The translations under genes and the position numbers were made by a program. A stretch of DNA of 64,000 nucleotides. Origin: Pseudohoeflea suaedae (GTDB taxonomy: Bacteria; Pseudomonadota; Alphaproteobacteria; Rhizobiales; Rhizobiaceae). Position 1 is the first letter of the stretch. Every line of letters begins with the position of its first letter. Shown in pieces: positions 41,754-52,029 of the stretch. Below the pieces are notes generated by a model, which had not been told where the DNA came from, did not search any database, and saw only the letters and a list, made by a program, of their open reading frames with translations. The stretch lies in NCBI RefSeq assembly GCF_004354915.1, contig NZ_SMSI01000002.1:372001-436000 (forward strand), written 5' to 3'.

Positions 41754-43439
41754 ATGACGACGAAAGCCGATACCCCGCCCGACATGCTCCGCATCGCGGT
41801 TGCCCAGCTCAATCCGACTGTCGGCGACATCGCCGGCAATATGGCGAAGATCCGCGAGGGCAGGGCCGATGCCGCCCGTCACGGCGCGGATATCGTTCTC
41901 TTCACCGAATTGATGATCTCGGGCTATCCGCCCGAGGATCTGGTGGTCCGCCCCGCCTTTCTGGAAGCCTGCCGAAGGGCGGTCGAGGAACTGGCAGCGG
42001 AGAGCGCCGATGGCGGGCCGGCCATGATCGTCGGCTATCCGCGCACGGAAGACGGCAAGCGCTACAATTCGGTCGCGGTCATCGACGGCGGCAGGATCAT
42101 CGGCGTGCGCGACAAGGTCGACCTGCCGAATTACGGGGAGTTCGACGAAAAGCGCGTCTTCGACGCCGGTGAGATGCCCGGTCCGGTGAATGTGCGCGGG
42201 GTGCGCCTGGGCATTCCCGTCTGCGAGGACATCTGGGGCGATTTCGGTGTGTGCGAAACGCTGGCCGAAAGCGGCGCGGAAATTCTCCTGGTGCCCAACG
42301 GATCGCCCTATTACCGCGGCAAGGTGGAGGTGCGCCACCAGGTGGTGCTCCGGCAGGTCATCGAGAGCGGCTTGCCGATGATCTATGCCAACATGCTCGG
42401 CGGACAGGACGAACTGGTCTTCGACGGTGCGAGCTTTGCGCTGAATGCCGACCATTCGCTGGCTTTCCAGATGAGCCAGTTCGAGGAGGCCGTCACCGTC
42501 AGCGACTGGAAGCGGGGTCCCGACGGCTGGGCCTGCGCCAGCGGCGTGATGTCGGTGATCCCCGACGATCGCGAGGCCGATTACCGGGCCTGCATGCTGG
42601 GTCTGCGCGACTATGTGAACAAGAACGGTTTCCGCAACGTGGTGCTGGGCCTCTCCGGCGGCATCGATTCCGCGATCTGCGCGGCGCTGGCGGTCGACGC
42701 GCTCGGCGAGGAGCGCCTGCGCGCCGTCATGCTGCCCTATCGCTACACGTCGGAGGATTCGCTCAAGGACGCAGCCGACTGCGCCAGGGCGCTCGGTTGC
42801 CGCTATGACATCGTGCCCATCGAGGAGCCGGTCGTCGGCTTCACCAATGCGCTTTCCGAGCTTTTCGACGGCACCGACGAAGGGATCACCGAGGAGAACC
42901 TCCAGAGCCGCACCCGCGGCACCATCCTGATGGCGATCTCCAACAAGTTCGGCTCGATGGTGGTGACCACCGGCAACAAGTCGGAAATGTCGGTCGGTTA
43001 TGCCACGCTCTACGGCGACATGAACGGCGGCTTCAACCCGATCAAGGACCTTTACAAGATGCAGGTCTATGATCTGGCGCGCTGGCGCAACGACCATGTG
43101 CCGCCCGGGGCGCTCGGTCCGTCCGGCGAGGTTATCCCCGTCAACATCATCGACAAGGCGCCGTCCGCCGAATTGCGCCCCGACCAGACCGACCAGGATT
43201 CGCTGCCGGAATATCCCGTGCTCGACGACATTCTCGAATGTCTCGTCGAGAAGGAGATGGGCGTCGAGGACATCGTGGCGCGCGGCCATGACGTGGTGAC
43301 CGTCCATCGTATCGAGCATCTGCTCTACATTGCCGAATACAAGCGCCGCCAGTCCGCGCCGGGCGTGAAGATCACCCGCAAGAATTTCGGCCGCGACCGG
43401 AGATATCCGATCACCAACCGGTTCCGGGATCGGGGCTAA
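41754..43439 (+). CDS. nadE: Glutamine-dependent NAD+ synthetase
   Basis: 561 residues, two domains. The N-terminal nitrilase-type glutaminase has the Glu52-Lys121-Cys157 triad (LFTELMISGYPPEDL, RDKVDLPNYGEF, GIPVCEDIWGDF). The synthetase domain starts near 285 with the PP-loop LGLSGGIDSAICAALA (301-306) and has TTGNKSEMSVGYATLYGDM. It amidates deamido-NAD using glutamine, the last step of NAD synthesis. It is followed 15 bases later by two MFS genes that may be co-transcribed. Confidence 0.96.
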   Translation: MTTKADTPPDMLRIAVAQLNPTVGDIAGNMAKIREGRADAARHGADIVLFTELMISGYPPEDLVVRPAFLEACRRAVEELAAESADGGPAMIVGYPRTEDGKRYNSVAVIDGGRIIGVRDKVDLPNYGEFDEKRVFDAGEMPGPVNVRGVRLGIPVCEDIWGDFGVCETLAESGAEILLVPNGSPYYRGKVEVRHQVVLRQVIESGLPMIYANMLGGQDELVFDGASFALNADHSLAFQMSQFEEAVTVSDWKRGPDGWACASGVMSVIPDDREADYRACMLGLRDYVNKNGFRNVVLGLSGGIDSAICAALAVDALGEERLRAVMLPYRYTSEDSLKDAADCARALGCRYDIVPIEEPVVGFTNALSELFDGTDEGITEENLQSRTRGTILMAISNKFGSMVVTTGNKSEMSVGYATLYGDMNGGFNPIKDLYKMQVYDLARWRNDHVPPGALGPSGEVIPVNIIDKAPSAELRPDQTDQDSLPEYPVLDDILECLVEKEMGVEDIVARGHDVVTVHRIEHLLYIAEYKRRQSAPGVKITRKNFGRDRRYPITNRFRDRG

Positions 43440-43454
43440 GACATTGTCAGGTCC

Positions 43455-44663
43455 ATGCGTTTCCTGAGTTTCCTTCACGACAATGCGCGCTGGCTGACCG
43501 GCGGCTTCCTGCTGACGCTGTTTTCGAGTTACGGACAGACGTTCTACATCGCGCTTTCGAGCGGCGGCATCCGCGAGGAACTGGGGCTCAGCCACGGCGA
43601 TTTCGGCTGGATCTACATGCTGGCCACCCTTCTGAGCGCCGCGATGATACCCTTTACCGGACGCCTTGCGGACACGATGCGGATCGAGCGCTACGCGATC
43701 TTCGTCATCGTGGGGCTGGCGCTGTCCATGCTGCTTCTCGCCCATGCGCATCATGTCGCCGTGCTCTTTGTCGCGCTCGCCGCCTTGCGGATGTTCGGGC
43801 AGGGTCTGATGGGGCACACGGCGATGACGGCGATGGGGCGATGGTTCACGCTCACCCGCGGCAAGGCCGTCTCGACCGCAGCGCTCGGCCACCAGCTCGG
43901 CGAGAGCGTGATGCCGATTTCCTTCGTGGCGCTGGCGGCCGCTTACGGCTGGCGCGACGGCTGGAGCCTGAATGCCGGCTTTCTTCTTCTGTGCGTGCTG
44001 CCGGCGGTCCATGTGCTGATGCGGGTGCCGCGCGAGCCGCATCCGTCGGAGAAGGAAAAGCTGATCGAAGGACGCCAGTGGACACGCGGCGAGCTGATCC
44101 GCGATCCGCTGTTCTGGCCACTGATTTTCGTTCTCCTCGCGCCACCGGTCATCGGTACGGTGATCTTCTTCCATCAGGTCTATCTGGCAGAACTGCGCGG
44201 CTGGGCGCTCGGGCAGTTCGCGGGCTCGACGCCGGTCCTCTCGGTTGCGGCGATCGCGATGACCTTCGTGTCGGGGCAACTGATCGACAAATATCATTCC
44301 GCCGTTCTTCTCCCGGCCATGCTGGTCTTTACCGCGATCGCCAATCTTGCCCTGGCATTGGTTCCCGGCGCCTGGGCCATTGTCATCTTCATGGCCTTCA
44401 TGGGCGGCGCCTTCGGGATCTATGCGACAGTCTTCGGCGCGATCTGGCCGGAGCTTTACGGCACCAGGCATCTGGCGGCGATCAAGTCGATGGTGACGTC
44501 CATCATGGTGTTTTCGACCGCCGTGGGGCCGGGGCTGAGCGGCTGGCTGATCGATCTCGGCGTGGCCTACCCGGTGATGATCGCAGCCATGGCAAGCTAT
44601 GCACTTCTCGCGGCCATTGCCGCGATCTTCATCGCGCGTGTGGCGGGCTTGCGTCTGGCCTGA
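43455..44663 (+). CDS. MFS transporter (tandem paralogue 1)
   Basis: 402 residues, about 12 helices. The start has FLHDNARWLTGGFLLTLFSSYGQTFYIALSSGGIREELGLSHGDFG; the loop after TM2 is FTGRLADTMRIERYAI; TM4 carries RMFGQGLMGHTAMTAMGRWF. This pattern repeats almost word for word in the next gene, so the two arose by duplication. The family resembles monocarboxylate/oxalate-type MFS proteins. It begins 15 bases after nadE; substrate unknown. Confidence 0.85.
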   Translation: MRFLSFLHDNARWLTGGFLLTLFSSYGQTFYIALSSGGIREELGLSHGDFGWIYMLATLLSAAMIPFTGRLADTMRIERYAIFVIVGLALSMLLLAHAHHVAVLFVALAALRMFGQGLMGHTAMTAMGRWFTLTRGKAVSTAALGHQLGESVMPISFVALAAAYGWRDGWSLNAGFLLLCVLPAVHVLMRVPREPHPSEKEKLIEGRQWTRGELIRDPLFWPLIFVLLAPPVIGTVIFFHQVYLAELRGWALGQFAGSTPVLSVAAIAMTFVSGQLIDKYHSAVLLPAMLVFTAIANLALALVPGAWAIVIFMAFMGGAFGIYATVFGAIWPELYGTRHLAAIKSMVTSIMVFSTAVGPGLSGWLIDLGVAYPVMIAAMASYALLAAIAAIFIARVAGLRLA

Positions 44664-44766
44664 AGGGCGCCGCCGAGATTGCGTCTTCCGGCAAAGTGTG
44701 GTGAAGGTCCGGGAAGGCGAGACGCCGCGCGGTCGCTTGCCTCCCTCCATTTGCGGACCCTTCCGA

Positions 44767-45987
44767 ATGTCCATAGTCAATTTCCTGCGTGAAAACGCCC
44801 GCTGGATCGTCGGCGGCTTCCTGCTGACCTTTTTCTCGTCCTTCGGCCAGACCTTCTTCATCTCCCTGTCGGCCGGCGATATCCGCGCGGAGAACGGGTT
44901 GAGCCATGGACAGTTCGGCGGGCTCTACATGATCGCGACGCTGGCCAGCGCGCTGACATTGCCGCAGCTCGGCAAGGTGGTCGATCGGGTTCCCATCGCC
45001 ATTGTTGCCGCTTTCACCATACCTGCGCTGATGGCGGCTGCCGTCTCGATGTCGTTCGCCAACAACGTGATCTGGCTCTGCGTGACCATCTATGCGCTGC
45101 GTCTTTTCGGTCAGGGGATGATGACGCACATCGCGATGACGGCGATGGGACGATGGTTTTCGGCGCAGCGGGGCAGGGCGGTGTCGCTGGCGACGCTGGG
45201 GCACAATGTCGGCGAGGCGGTGTTTCCGTCCGCGTTCATCTTCGCGGCCTATGCGCTGGGCTGGCGCGGCACCTGGCTTGCCGCGGCGGTCGTTCTGGCG
45301 CTCGTCGCCCTTCCGGCGATCTTCCTGCTGATGCGCGTGGAGCGGACCCCACGTGCCTCGGACGGGCCCGAGCGGCGGACTGCATTGCGCGACTGGACGC
45401 GCGGCGAGGTGTTGCGCGATCCGGTCTTCTGGCTCTGCCTGTCGGGTGTGCTGGCGCCAGGCTTCATCGGCACCACCGTGTTCTTCCACCAGGTCTATCT
45501 GAGCGAATTGCGGGGCTGGGCGCCGGAGGTCTTTGCGAGTTCCTTCATCGTCATGTCGTCAATGACGATCATCTTCGCGCTGATTGCAGGCCAGCTGATC
45601 GACCGGTTCTCGGCGGTCCGGATCCTGCCGTCCTTCCTGTTGCCGCTGGCAGCGTCCTGCATTGTGCTGGCCACGACCCAGTCACCTTGGGGCGCCTATA
45701 TCTTCATGGCGCTGATGGGGATTTCCTACGGCTTTTCGTCTACGCTCTTCGGCGCTCTCTGGCCGGAACTCTACGGCGCGAAACATCTCGGTTCCATCCG
45801 CGCGGTTATCGTTGCGATGATGGTTCTGGCGACCGCCATGGGGCCGGGGTTGACCGGGTGGCTCATCGATATCGGCGTATCCTATCCGGCGCAGATCGCG
45901 GCAATGGGGGCCTACTGCATCCTTTCGGCAGTCGTCATGACGATCGTCAGCCGCAAGGCGGCGGGCCGCAACGAGCCCGCTATCTGA
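44767..45987 (+). CDS. MFS transporter (tandem paralogue 2)
   Basis: 406 residues from ATG 44767; the frame is open upstream to 44599, but that part overlaps paralogue 1. Its N-terminus FLRENARWIVGGFLLTFFSSFGQTF, the TM4 segment RLFGQGMMTHIAMTAMGRWF, the central HQVYLSELRGWAPEVFA and the late LWPELYGAKHLGSIRA all parallel the preceding gene. The loop after TM2 differs (QLGKVVDRVPIAIV), lacking the usual R-x-x-R of motif A. It overlaps the convergent DUF2865 gene's end by eight bases. Substrate unknown. Confidence 0.85.
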   Translation: MSIVNFLRENARWIVGGFLLTFFSSFGQTFFISLSAGDIRAENGLSHGQFGGLYMIATLASALTLPQLGKVVDRVPIAIVAAFTIPALMAAAVSMSFANNVIWLCVTIYALRLFGQGMMTHIAMTAMGRWFSAQRGRAVSLATLGHNVGEAVFPSAFIFAAYALGWRGTWLAAAVVLALVALPAIFLLMRVERTPRASDGPERRTALRDWTRGEVLRDPVFWLCLSGVLAPGFIGTTVFFHQVYLSELRGWAPEVFASSFIVMSSMTIIFALIAGQLIDRFSAVRILPSFLLPLAASCIVLATTQSPWGAYIFMALMGISYGFSSTLFGALWPELYGAKHLGSIRAVIVAMMVLATAMGPGLTGWLIDIGVSYPAQIAAMGAYCILSAVVMTIVSRKAAGRNEPAI

Positions 45988-47152
45988 AGAAATCCTCGAT
46001 ACGGTCCGTGTTCGCGGTGAAGTCGAGCTTCTTTTCGCTTCCCGGCAGGAAGACAGGGCCGACAACGCGGATGTTGCCTTTTCCGTCCCGGCTGCCGCGC
46101 GTTCCGTCGGCTGCGACCGCGGAGATGGAGTCCGGTGCCTGATCGCCGCTTGCATCGGCAAGCGCCTCGGGATCTTCATTCGGATCGGGACGCGGCGTCG
46201 GCCAAGCCGTATAGGCCGGCTGGGCGCCGCCTGATGAACCGGGGCCGACGTTCCTGTTATAAAGCGCTTCGCGGCGCTGCATTTCCTTGTAGTAGGCGGC
46301 CATGTTGCAGGTGCAACGCTTGTTCCATCCCGGATTGGCGGTGTTCTTGTAGCGGAAGGCGTTCGGCATCTCGGTGTAGCGCCGGCGGCTGGCGACGGAG
46401 ACCATGTCCTCGCTTTCACCGTAGATCGAGTGGTAGAAGAGCTCGGTGGGTGTTCCCGGGCACATCATCTGGCAGGTTCGCTGGTCGCGGTCGAAATCCG
46501 CGGAACTCGCCGAGGAGGAGATCGGGAAGAAATAGCCGTCGCAGCTGCGCACGCAGACGGTACGCAGATTGCCGGCGCGGCTCGCCTTGCGCTCCACTAC
46601 GATCTGGCCGTTGGCGCCACCGGACTGATCCAGAATGGTGATGTTGGTCGACCCCTCCGGAATGATCACGGGCTGGATGCTGTTCGTGGAGGTGGCTGTC
46701 GGCTCGGCGGAAACCGAGATGATCGAGTGATCGGGCTTTTCGAGACAGCCGTTGGTTTGCAGCGCGCCCTCGATCCTGCGGCGCTCTGCCGGGGCGGATT
46801 TTGCATCCCGATAGCCGTCACGCTTGTTTTCGAGCGTGTGCAGGTTGTCCTGCATCCTGGCTTCGGACGATTTGAGCTTTTCGCAGATCTCGCCCCGCTG
46901 GCCGCCAAATATGATGATGCTGTCGGAGCAGCCGTAGCGCTTCAGGTCGCCACGGAGCTGCTTCATCTGGGCTTCCTGCTTCTTCACCGCCGCCGCATAG
47001 CGGCTGTAATTCGCGCTCAAGTCCGAGCCTTGCGGCAAGCTCGCGAGCTGTGCGGAAAGCTGATCGCAAAGGGGCGTTGCCTTCGCGCCCGACGTTACGA
47101 CAGGAGCGGCCACGAGGCCTGTCATCAGAATGGCAACCGAGCGCCAACGCAT
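45980..47152 (-). CDS. DUF2865 domain protein, exported
   Basis: 390 residues from ATG 47152 with GGAG upstream. A signal peptide (SVAILMTGLVAAPVVTSGAKA) precedes a helical segment (about 30-140) with several cysteines and a DUF2865 domain (about 190-310): NLRTVCVRSCDGYFFPISSS, FDRDQRTCQMMCPG, ELFYHS. This cysteine set (CVRSCDGYFFP ... CQxxCP) is the family signature. The C-terminal part is low-complexity. A periplasmic role, perhaps in envelope biology, is inferred only from export. Function unknown. Confidence 0.85.
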   Translation of the reverse strand: MRWRSVAILMTGLVAAPVVTSGAKATPLCDQLSAQLASLPQGSDLSANYSRYAAAVKKQEAQMKQLRGDLKRYGCSDSIIIFGGQRGEICEKLKSSEARMQDNLHTLENKRDGYRDAKSAPAERRRIEGALQTNGCLEKPDHSIISVSAEPTATSTNSIQPVIIPEGSTNITILDQSGGANGQIVVERKASRAGNLRTVCVRSCDGYFFPISSSASSADFDRDQRTCQMMCPGTPTELFYHSIYGESEDMVSVASRRRYTEMPNAFRYKNTANPGWNKRCTCNMAAYYKEMQRREALYNRNVGPGSSGGAQPAYTAWPTPRPDPNEDPEALADASGDQAPDSISAVAADGTRGSRDGKGNIRVVGPVFLPGSEKKLDFTANTDRIEDFFR

Positions 47153-47293
47153 CACATACTCCACCCGAGACGGCCGCAACCCTGCGCGTCCGTCACGCAA
47201 CCTTGCACGCAGAACGGGTGTATTTTAGCGCGAATGCATTAACAATCCAATTACCATGGCGGGCTTGTCGCGAGATTGTCAGTCAGCCAGCGC

Positions 47294-49609
47294 TTACACC
47301 GTCGCGAGGCGTTCTGCCGGGAAGGACGCTTCGACCACGGCCAGCGTCGCCATGTTGACGACGCCGCGCGAGGTCACCGACGGCGAGAGGATGTGCGCCG
47401 GCATGGCGCTGCCGAGAAGGATCGGACCCACATGCAGCGCCTCGGTCATGGTCTTGACCACCCCGAGGGTGATGTTGGCGGCGTCGAGGTTCGGGAAGAC
47501 CAGAAGATTGGCTTCGCCGGTCAATGTCGTATCCGGCATCACGCGCCGCCGGAGCATTTCCGAAAGCGCCGAATCTCCGTGCATTTCGCCGTCCGCTTCC
47601 AGGTCCGGATCCCGCTCCTTGATGAGGGCTGCGGCGCGGCGCATCTTTTCCGAACTCTCGGAATCGCGCGATCCGAAATTGGAGTGAGACAGAAGGGCGG
47701 CGCGCGGCACGATGCCGAAGCGGCGGATTTCGCGGGCCGCCATTTCGGTGACGGCGGCGATCTGCTCGGCGCTGGGGTCGAAGCAGACAGAGGTATCGGC
47801 CAGGAAGGTCGCGCCGCGCTGGCTGATCAGCAGGCTCAATGCGGCATATTCGATAACGCCGGGCGCCTTGCCGATGATCTGGGAGACGTCGCGCAGATGT
47901 TTCTGGTAGCGGCCTTCCAGACCGCAGATCATCGCGTCGGCCTCGTTCCGGCGGAGAGCGAGAGCCGCGATCACGGTGGAATTGGTGCGAACGATCGTAC
48001 GGGCAGCCTCGGGGATCACGCCCTTGCGACCGACAAGGCCGAAATAGTCGTCGACATAGGAGCGGAAGCGCGGATCGTCTTCCGGATTGACGACCTCGAA
48101 ATCGGTCTGGGGACGGATTTTCAGGCCGAAACGATCGAGCCGGTTGGCGATGATCGACGGTCGCCCGATGAGGATCGGCTCGGCGATGTTTTCCTCGATC
48201 AGCACCTGGGCGGCCCGCAGCACGCGCTCGTCCTCGCCCTCGGCGAAGATCACGCGCTTGCGCGATGCGGTCTTGGCCGCGGTGAAGAGCGGCTTCATGA
48301 TCAGGCCCGAGCGGAAGACGAAGCGGTTCAGCCGGTCGATATAGGCTTCCATGTCCTCGATCGGGCGCTTGGCAACGCCGGTCTCGGCGGCAGCTTTCGC
48401 AACGGCGGGCGCGATGCGCAGGATCAGGCGCGGATCGAAGGGCGAGGGGATGAGGTAGTCCGGGCCGAAATTCGGCGTGTCGCCGGAATAGGCGCGGGCC
48501 GCGACGTCCGAGACTTCTTCCTTGGCGAGATCGGCAATCGCGTTGACGGCGGCGATCTTCATTTCCTCGTTGATCGTCCGGGCGCCGCAATCGAGCGCGC
48601 CGCGGAAGATGTAGGGGAAGCACAGGACGTTGTTGACCTGGTTGGGGAAGTCCGAGCGCCCGGTACAGATCATGGCGTCGGGGCGTGCTTCGCGGGCGAG
48701 GTCCGGCATGATTTCCGGATTCGGATTGGCGAGCGCCATGACGAGCGGCTTGTCGGCCATGCTGGCAAGCAGTTCCGGTTTCAGGACGCCGGCGGCGGAA
48801 AGACCGAGAAAGACGTCGGCGCCGCCGATCGATTCCTCGAGTTTGCGCTTGTCCGTCTTCTGCGCATAGACGGACTTCCACTCGTCCATCAGCACTTCGC
48901 GACCCTCATAGACGAGGCCTTCGATATCGTGGACCCAGATGTTTTCGCGCCGGGCGCCGAGGCTGACGAGAAGATTGAGACAGGCGAGGGCGGCTGCTCC
49001 AGCGCCGGACGTGACGATCTTGACGTCCTCGAGTTTCTTTCCGGCGAGACCAAGACCGTTGAGGATGGCGGCCGAGACAATGATCGCCGTGCCGTGCTGA
49101 TCGTCGTGGAAGACGGGGATGTCCATCTGTTCGCGGAGCTGGCGTTCGACCACGAAACATTCCGGTGACTTGATGTCTTCGAGATTGATGCCGCCGAAGG
49201 TGGGTTCGAGCGCAGAGATCACGGTGACCATCCGGTCGATCTCGGGCGCATCGATCTCGATGTCGAAGACGTCGATGCCGGCGAACTTCTTGAAAAGCAC
49301 CGCCTTGCCTTCCATCACCGGCTTGGAGGCGAGAGGACCGATATTCCCCAGACCCAGCACGGCCGAGCCGTTGGAGACGACAGCCACGAGGTTCGAGCGG
49401 GCCGTGTAGTCGGCCGCCGTATCGGGATCGTCCTTGATGGCGAGGCAGGGGGCGGCGACACCGGGGGAATAGGCGAGCGCGAGGTCGCGCTGGTTGCCGA
49501 GCGGCTTCGTCGCCTGGATCTCGAGCTTGCCCGGGCGCGGATATTTGTGAAAGAAAAGCGCGTTTTCGTCGAGATCGCCGCTCATCGGCTTCGACTTGTC
49601 GGTGCTCAT
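47294..49609 (-). CDS. maeB: NADP-dependent malic enzyme (malic domain + phosphotransacetylase-like domain)
   Basis: 771 residues from ATG 49609, GGGGGA upstream. The N-terminal malic enzyme (about 1-430) has [17 protein letters not shown]-like [20 protein letters not shown], and the NAD(P) loop [16 protein letters not shown]. The C-terminal PTA-like domain (about 440-771) has [18 protein letters not shown] and a [27 protein letters not shown] end. This fusion is the usual MaeB layout of alphaproteobacteria; the PTA part is regulatory and not known to have transacetylase activity. It turns malate into pyruvate plus CO2 and NADPH. Confidence 0.95.
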   Translation of the reverse strand: MSTDKSKPMSGDLDENALFFHKYPRPGKLEIQATKPLGNQRDLALAYSPGVAAPCLAIKDDPDTAADYTARSNLVAVVSNGSAVLGLGNIGPLASKPVMEGKAVLFKKFAGIDVFDIEIDAPEIDRMVTVISALEPTFGGINLEDIKSPECFVVERQLREQMDIPVFHDDQHGTAIIVSAAILNGLGLAGKKLEDVKIVTSGAGAAALACLNLLVSLGARRENIWVHDIEGLVYEGREVLMDEWKSVYAQKTDKRKLEESIGGADVFLGLSAAGVLKPELLASMADKPLVMALANPNPEIMPDLAREARPDAMICTGRSDFPNQVNNVLCFPYIFRGALDCGARTINEEMKIAAVNAIADLAKEEVSDVAARAYSGDTPNFGPDYLIPSPFDPRLILRIAPAVAKAAAETGVAKRPIEDMEAYIDRLNRFVFRSGLIMKPLFTAAKTASRKRVIFAEGEDERVLRAAQVLIEENIAEPILIGRPSIIANRLDRFGLKIRPQTDFEVVNPEDDPRFRSYVDDYFGLVGRKGVIPEAARTIVRTNSTVIAALALRRNEADAMICGLEGRYQKHLRDVSQIIGKAPGVIEYAALSLLISQRGATFLADTSVCFDPSAEQIAAVTEMAAREIRRFGIVPRAALLSHSNFGSRDSESSEKMRRAAALIKERDPDLEADGEMHGDSALSEMLRRRVMPDTTLTGEANLLVFPNLDAANITLGVVKTMTEALHVGPILLGSAMPAHILSPSVTSRGVVNMATLAVVEASFPAERLATV

Positions 49610-49735
49610 GTCGTGTCCCCCGGAGGTCCATGCAGATAACAAACGCGGCCCCTTAAGGCCGCGGCGCTATCGTTTAGTCTCTTTCGATTGCGGATGAAAG
49701 CCGTGTGACGGCTCTTCCGCAGCAAACCGCTTTTG

Positions 49736-50719
49736 TCAGCCCCAGAGATCGGAACCGGGCGGAGAAACCATCGAACTCGTATAGGTCAGCGCCGAGGGGC
49801 GATCCTTTGCGAGAAGCAGCGGGCCGTCGAGGTCCACCCAGTCGGCATCCTGGGCGAGAAGCACTGCGGGAGCCATCGCAAGCGAGGAACCCAGCATGCA
49901 GCCGACCATGATGCTGAAGCCGATCTCGCGGCCGCGGTCGCGCATTTTCAGGGCTTCGGTCAGGCCACCGGCCTTGTCGAGCTTGATGTTGATGGCGTCG
50001 TAGCGTTCGTAGAGACCTTCGAGGTCCTCGCTGGTGTGCACGCTCTCGTCGGCGCAGATCGGTACCGGATGCGGGATATGGGCCAGAATCTCGTCCTTGC
50101 CCGCCGGCAGCGGCTGCTCGATGAGCCCGATATGGGCTTCGGCGGCGGCAAGCAGATGTTCGCGGACATTGTCTTCGGTCCAGCCCTCATTGGCGTCGAG
50201 AATGATCTCGGCATTCGGAGCAGCGCTCGCGACCGCGTGAATGCGGGAGCGGTCGTCGGCGGTGCCGACCTTGACCTTGAGAATCTTCTGCGAGGAATGG
50301 GCGCGGGCGGCATCGGCCATGTCGGCAGGTTCGCCGAGCGAGATCGTAACCGCCGTCGGGACCGGACGCGGAAGTATCTTGCAGGCGGCCTCGAAGGCGC
50401 GGCGGCCGCTGCGTTTCGCTTCCAGATCCCACAATGCGCAGTCGATGGCGTTGCGGGCGGCACCTGCCTTCAGTGCACTCTGAAGCGCCTCGCGATCGAG
50501 CCCGTTGGCAATGGCTTCCGCCAGCGCCTCGATCTCTTCCATGACGCCTTCGACGCTTTCGCCATAGCGGGCATAGGGAACGCACTCGCCGCGACCTACA
50601 TGTGCGCCGTCCTGGATGATGCAGGTGATCACATCGGCGGAGGTCTTCGCGCCTCTCGAAATGGTGAAAGGCTTGGCGGTGGGAAAGCTCTCGCGGAGGA
50701 CTTTCAGGCTAGGCGACAT
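49736..50719 (-). CDS. L-Ala-D/L-Glu (dipeptide) epimerase, enolase superfamily
   Basis: 327 residues. The enolase-superfamily barrel: catalytic Lys in KVKVG (about 150), metal ligands in ILDANEGW (Asp), IGLIEQPLP (Glu) and PICADESVH (Asp), and the second catalytic Lys in INIKLDKAGGLTEAL. Late MVGCMLGSSLAMAPA fits the epimerase subgroup. It probably epimerises L-Ala-D-Glu from peptidoglycan recycling, so it feeds murein peptides into metabolism. Divergent from the Mla operon, 98 bases apart. Confidence 0.88.
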   Translation of the reverse strand: MSPSLKVLRESFPTAKPFTISRGAKTSADVITCIIQDGAHVGRGECVPYARYGESVEGVMEEIEALAEAIANGLDREALQSALKAGAARNAIDCALWDLEAKRSGRRAFEAACKILPRPVPTAVTISLGEPADMADAARAHSSQKILKVKVGTADDRSRIHAVASAAPNAEIILDANEGWTEDNVREHLLAAAEAHIGLIEQPLPAGKDEILAHIPHPVPICADESVHTSEDLEGLYERYDAINIKLDKAGGLTEALKMRDRGREIGFSIMVGCMLGSSLAMAPAVLLAQDADWVDLDGPLLLAKDRPSALTYTSSMVSPPGSDLWG

Positions 50720-50817
50720 GACTTACCTTCACTTGATGGGTGCAAATAATTGCATCCGGGAGATTATTCGGGCCTTGCGTCAATGACAGTGGGACAGCAA
50801 GCCGCTATGAAGTCTGC

Positions 50818-52020
50818 ATGTTGAGCGACGCGAAAAAAAAGGCAAGGGGCGATCGGAACGCAGGTCAGGGAGCGGCGAGGCTCGCCGACCATGAACCTGC
50901 CGCTCTGGATCTCGAGGAAAGCCCGCAGGGCCTGGTCTTGCGGCTGTCGGGCGACTGGCGGCATTCCGGCGTCGCATCCGTCCAGGAGGAGATGGCACGG
51001 CTCGCAAAATCGGCCGACGCGAACCGAATCACGATCGACCTCGGTCAGGCCAGCCATCTCGATACGGCGGGCGCTTGGCTGGTGCGGCGTCTCAAGCTTC
51101 GCGCCGAGGAGCGTGGCGGCACGGTAACCGTCGACGGTCCGCATACCTGGGTCGAGCTCATTGAGGCCTTGCCGGACGTCACCGCGGCTTCAGTGCGAAA
51201 ATCCGAGCCGCGCAAACCGCTGTTCAATCTCGTGTTCGAGCCGCTCGGCAAGTCGATGTACGAGTTGTGGGACGATCTGGTCGCGGCGGCCTTCATTCTC
51301 GGCTCGGCGGTGCGCGGCGCGCAGATGAAGCTCAATCGCGGCAGCGGCGTATCGCCCGCCTCCGTGGTCGCGCAGCTCGACCATATGGGTGTGCGCGCGG
51401 TGCCGATCATCGTGCTCATGTCGTTCCTGATCGGGGCGATCATCGCCCAGCAGGGTGCGTTCCAGCTGAGATATTTCGGGGCGGAAGTCTTTGTCGTCGA
51501 CCTCGTCGGCATCCTCCAGCTCCGCGAGATCGGCGTTCTGCTGACCGCGATCATGATCGCGGGCCGGTCCGGCAGCGCGATCACGGCGGAGATCGGCTCG
51601 ATGAAGATGCGCGAGGAAGTCGACGCGCTGAAGGTGATGGGACTGAACCCGATCGGGGTGCTGGTCTTCCCGCGGCTTCTGGCGCTGGTCATTGCGCTGC
51701 CGCTCCTGACCATCATCGCCAATTTCGCGGCCCTGTTCGGTGCCGCGGTGGTGTCGCTTGCCTATTCGGGGATTACCTTCGACGTGTTTCTGGGGCGTCT
51801 GCGCGAGGCGATCGACCTCTCGACCATCGCATCGGGCATGATCAAGGCGCCGTTCATGGCGCTCATCATCGGCATCATGGCCGCCGTCGAGGGATTGAAG
51901 GTGGGCGGAAGTGCGGAATCGCTCGGCCGCCGGGTCACGGCCTCGGTGGTCAAATCCATCTTCGTGGTCATCCTTGTCGACGGCCTGTTTGCCATGTTCT
52001 ACGCGGCTATCGATTTCTAG
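50818..52020 (+). CDS. mlaE: MlaE-family ABC permease with N-terminal STAS domain
   Basis: 400 residues from ATG 50818. The STAS domain (about 35-125) has GLVLRLSGDWRHSGVASV and ITIDLGQASHLDTAGAWLV; in E. coli the STAS part is a separate protein (MlaB), here it is fused. The MlaE permease (about 140-400) has LGSAVRGAQMKLN, the long loop VDLVGILQLREIGVLLTAIMIAGRSGSAITAEIGSMK and an EEVDALKVMGLNP coupling segment. It moves phospholipids between the membranes. First gene of the four-gene Mla operon. Confidence 0.92.
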   Translation: MLSDAKKKARGDRNAGQGAARLADHEPAALDLEESPQGLVLRLSGDWRHSGVASVQEEMARLAKSADANRITIDLGQASHLDTAGAWLVRRLKLRAEERGGTVTVDGPHTWVELIEALPDVTAASVRKSEPRKPLFNLVFEPLGKSMYELWDDLVAAAFILGSAVRGAQMKLNRGSGVSPASVVAQLDHMGVRAVPIIVLMSFLIGAIIAQQGAFQLRYFGAEVFVVDLVGILQLREIGVLLTAIMIAGRSGSAITAEIGSMKMREEVDALKVMGLNPIGVLVFPRLLALVIALPLLTIIANFAALFGAAVVSLAYSGITFDVFLGRLREAIDLSTIASGMIKAPFMALIIGIMAAVEGLKVGGSAESLGRRVTASVVKSIFVVILVDGLFAMFYAAIDF

Positions 52021-52029
52021 GTGCCAGGA

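Noticed and set aside
41568-44861. A 1097-codon open frame on the minus strand across three genes
   Set aside because: It runs opposite the dioxygenase, nadE and MFS genes and is His/Arg/Asp-rich, as expected for antisense frames in GC-rich DNA.
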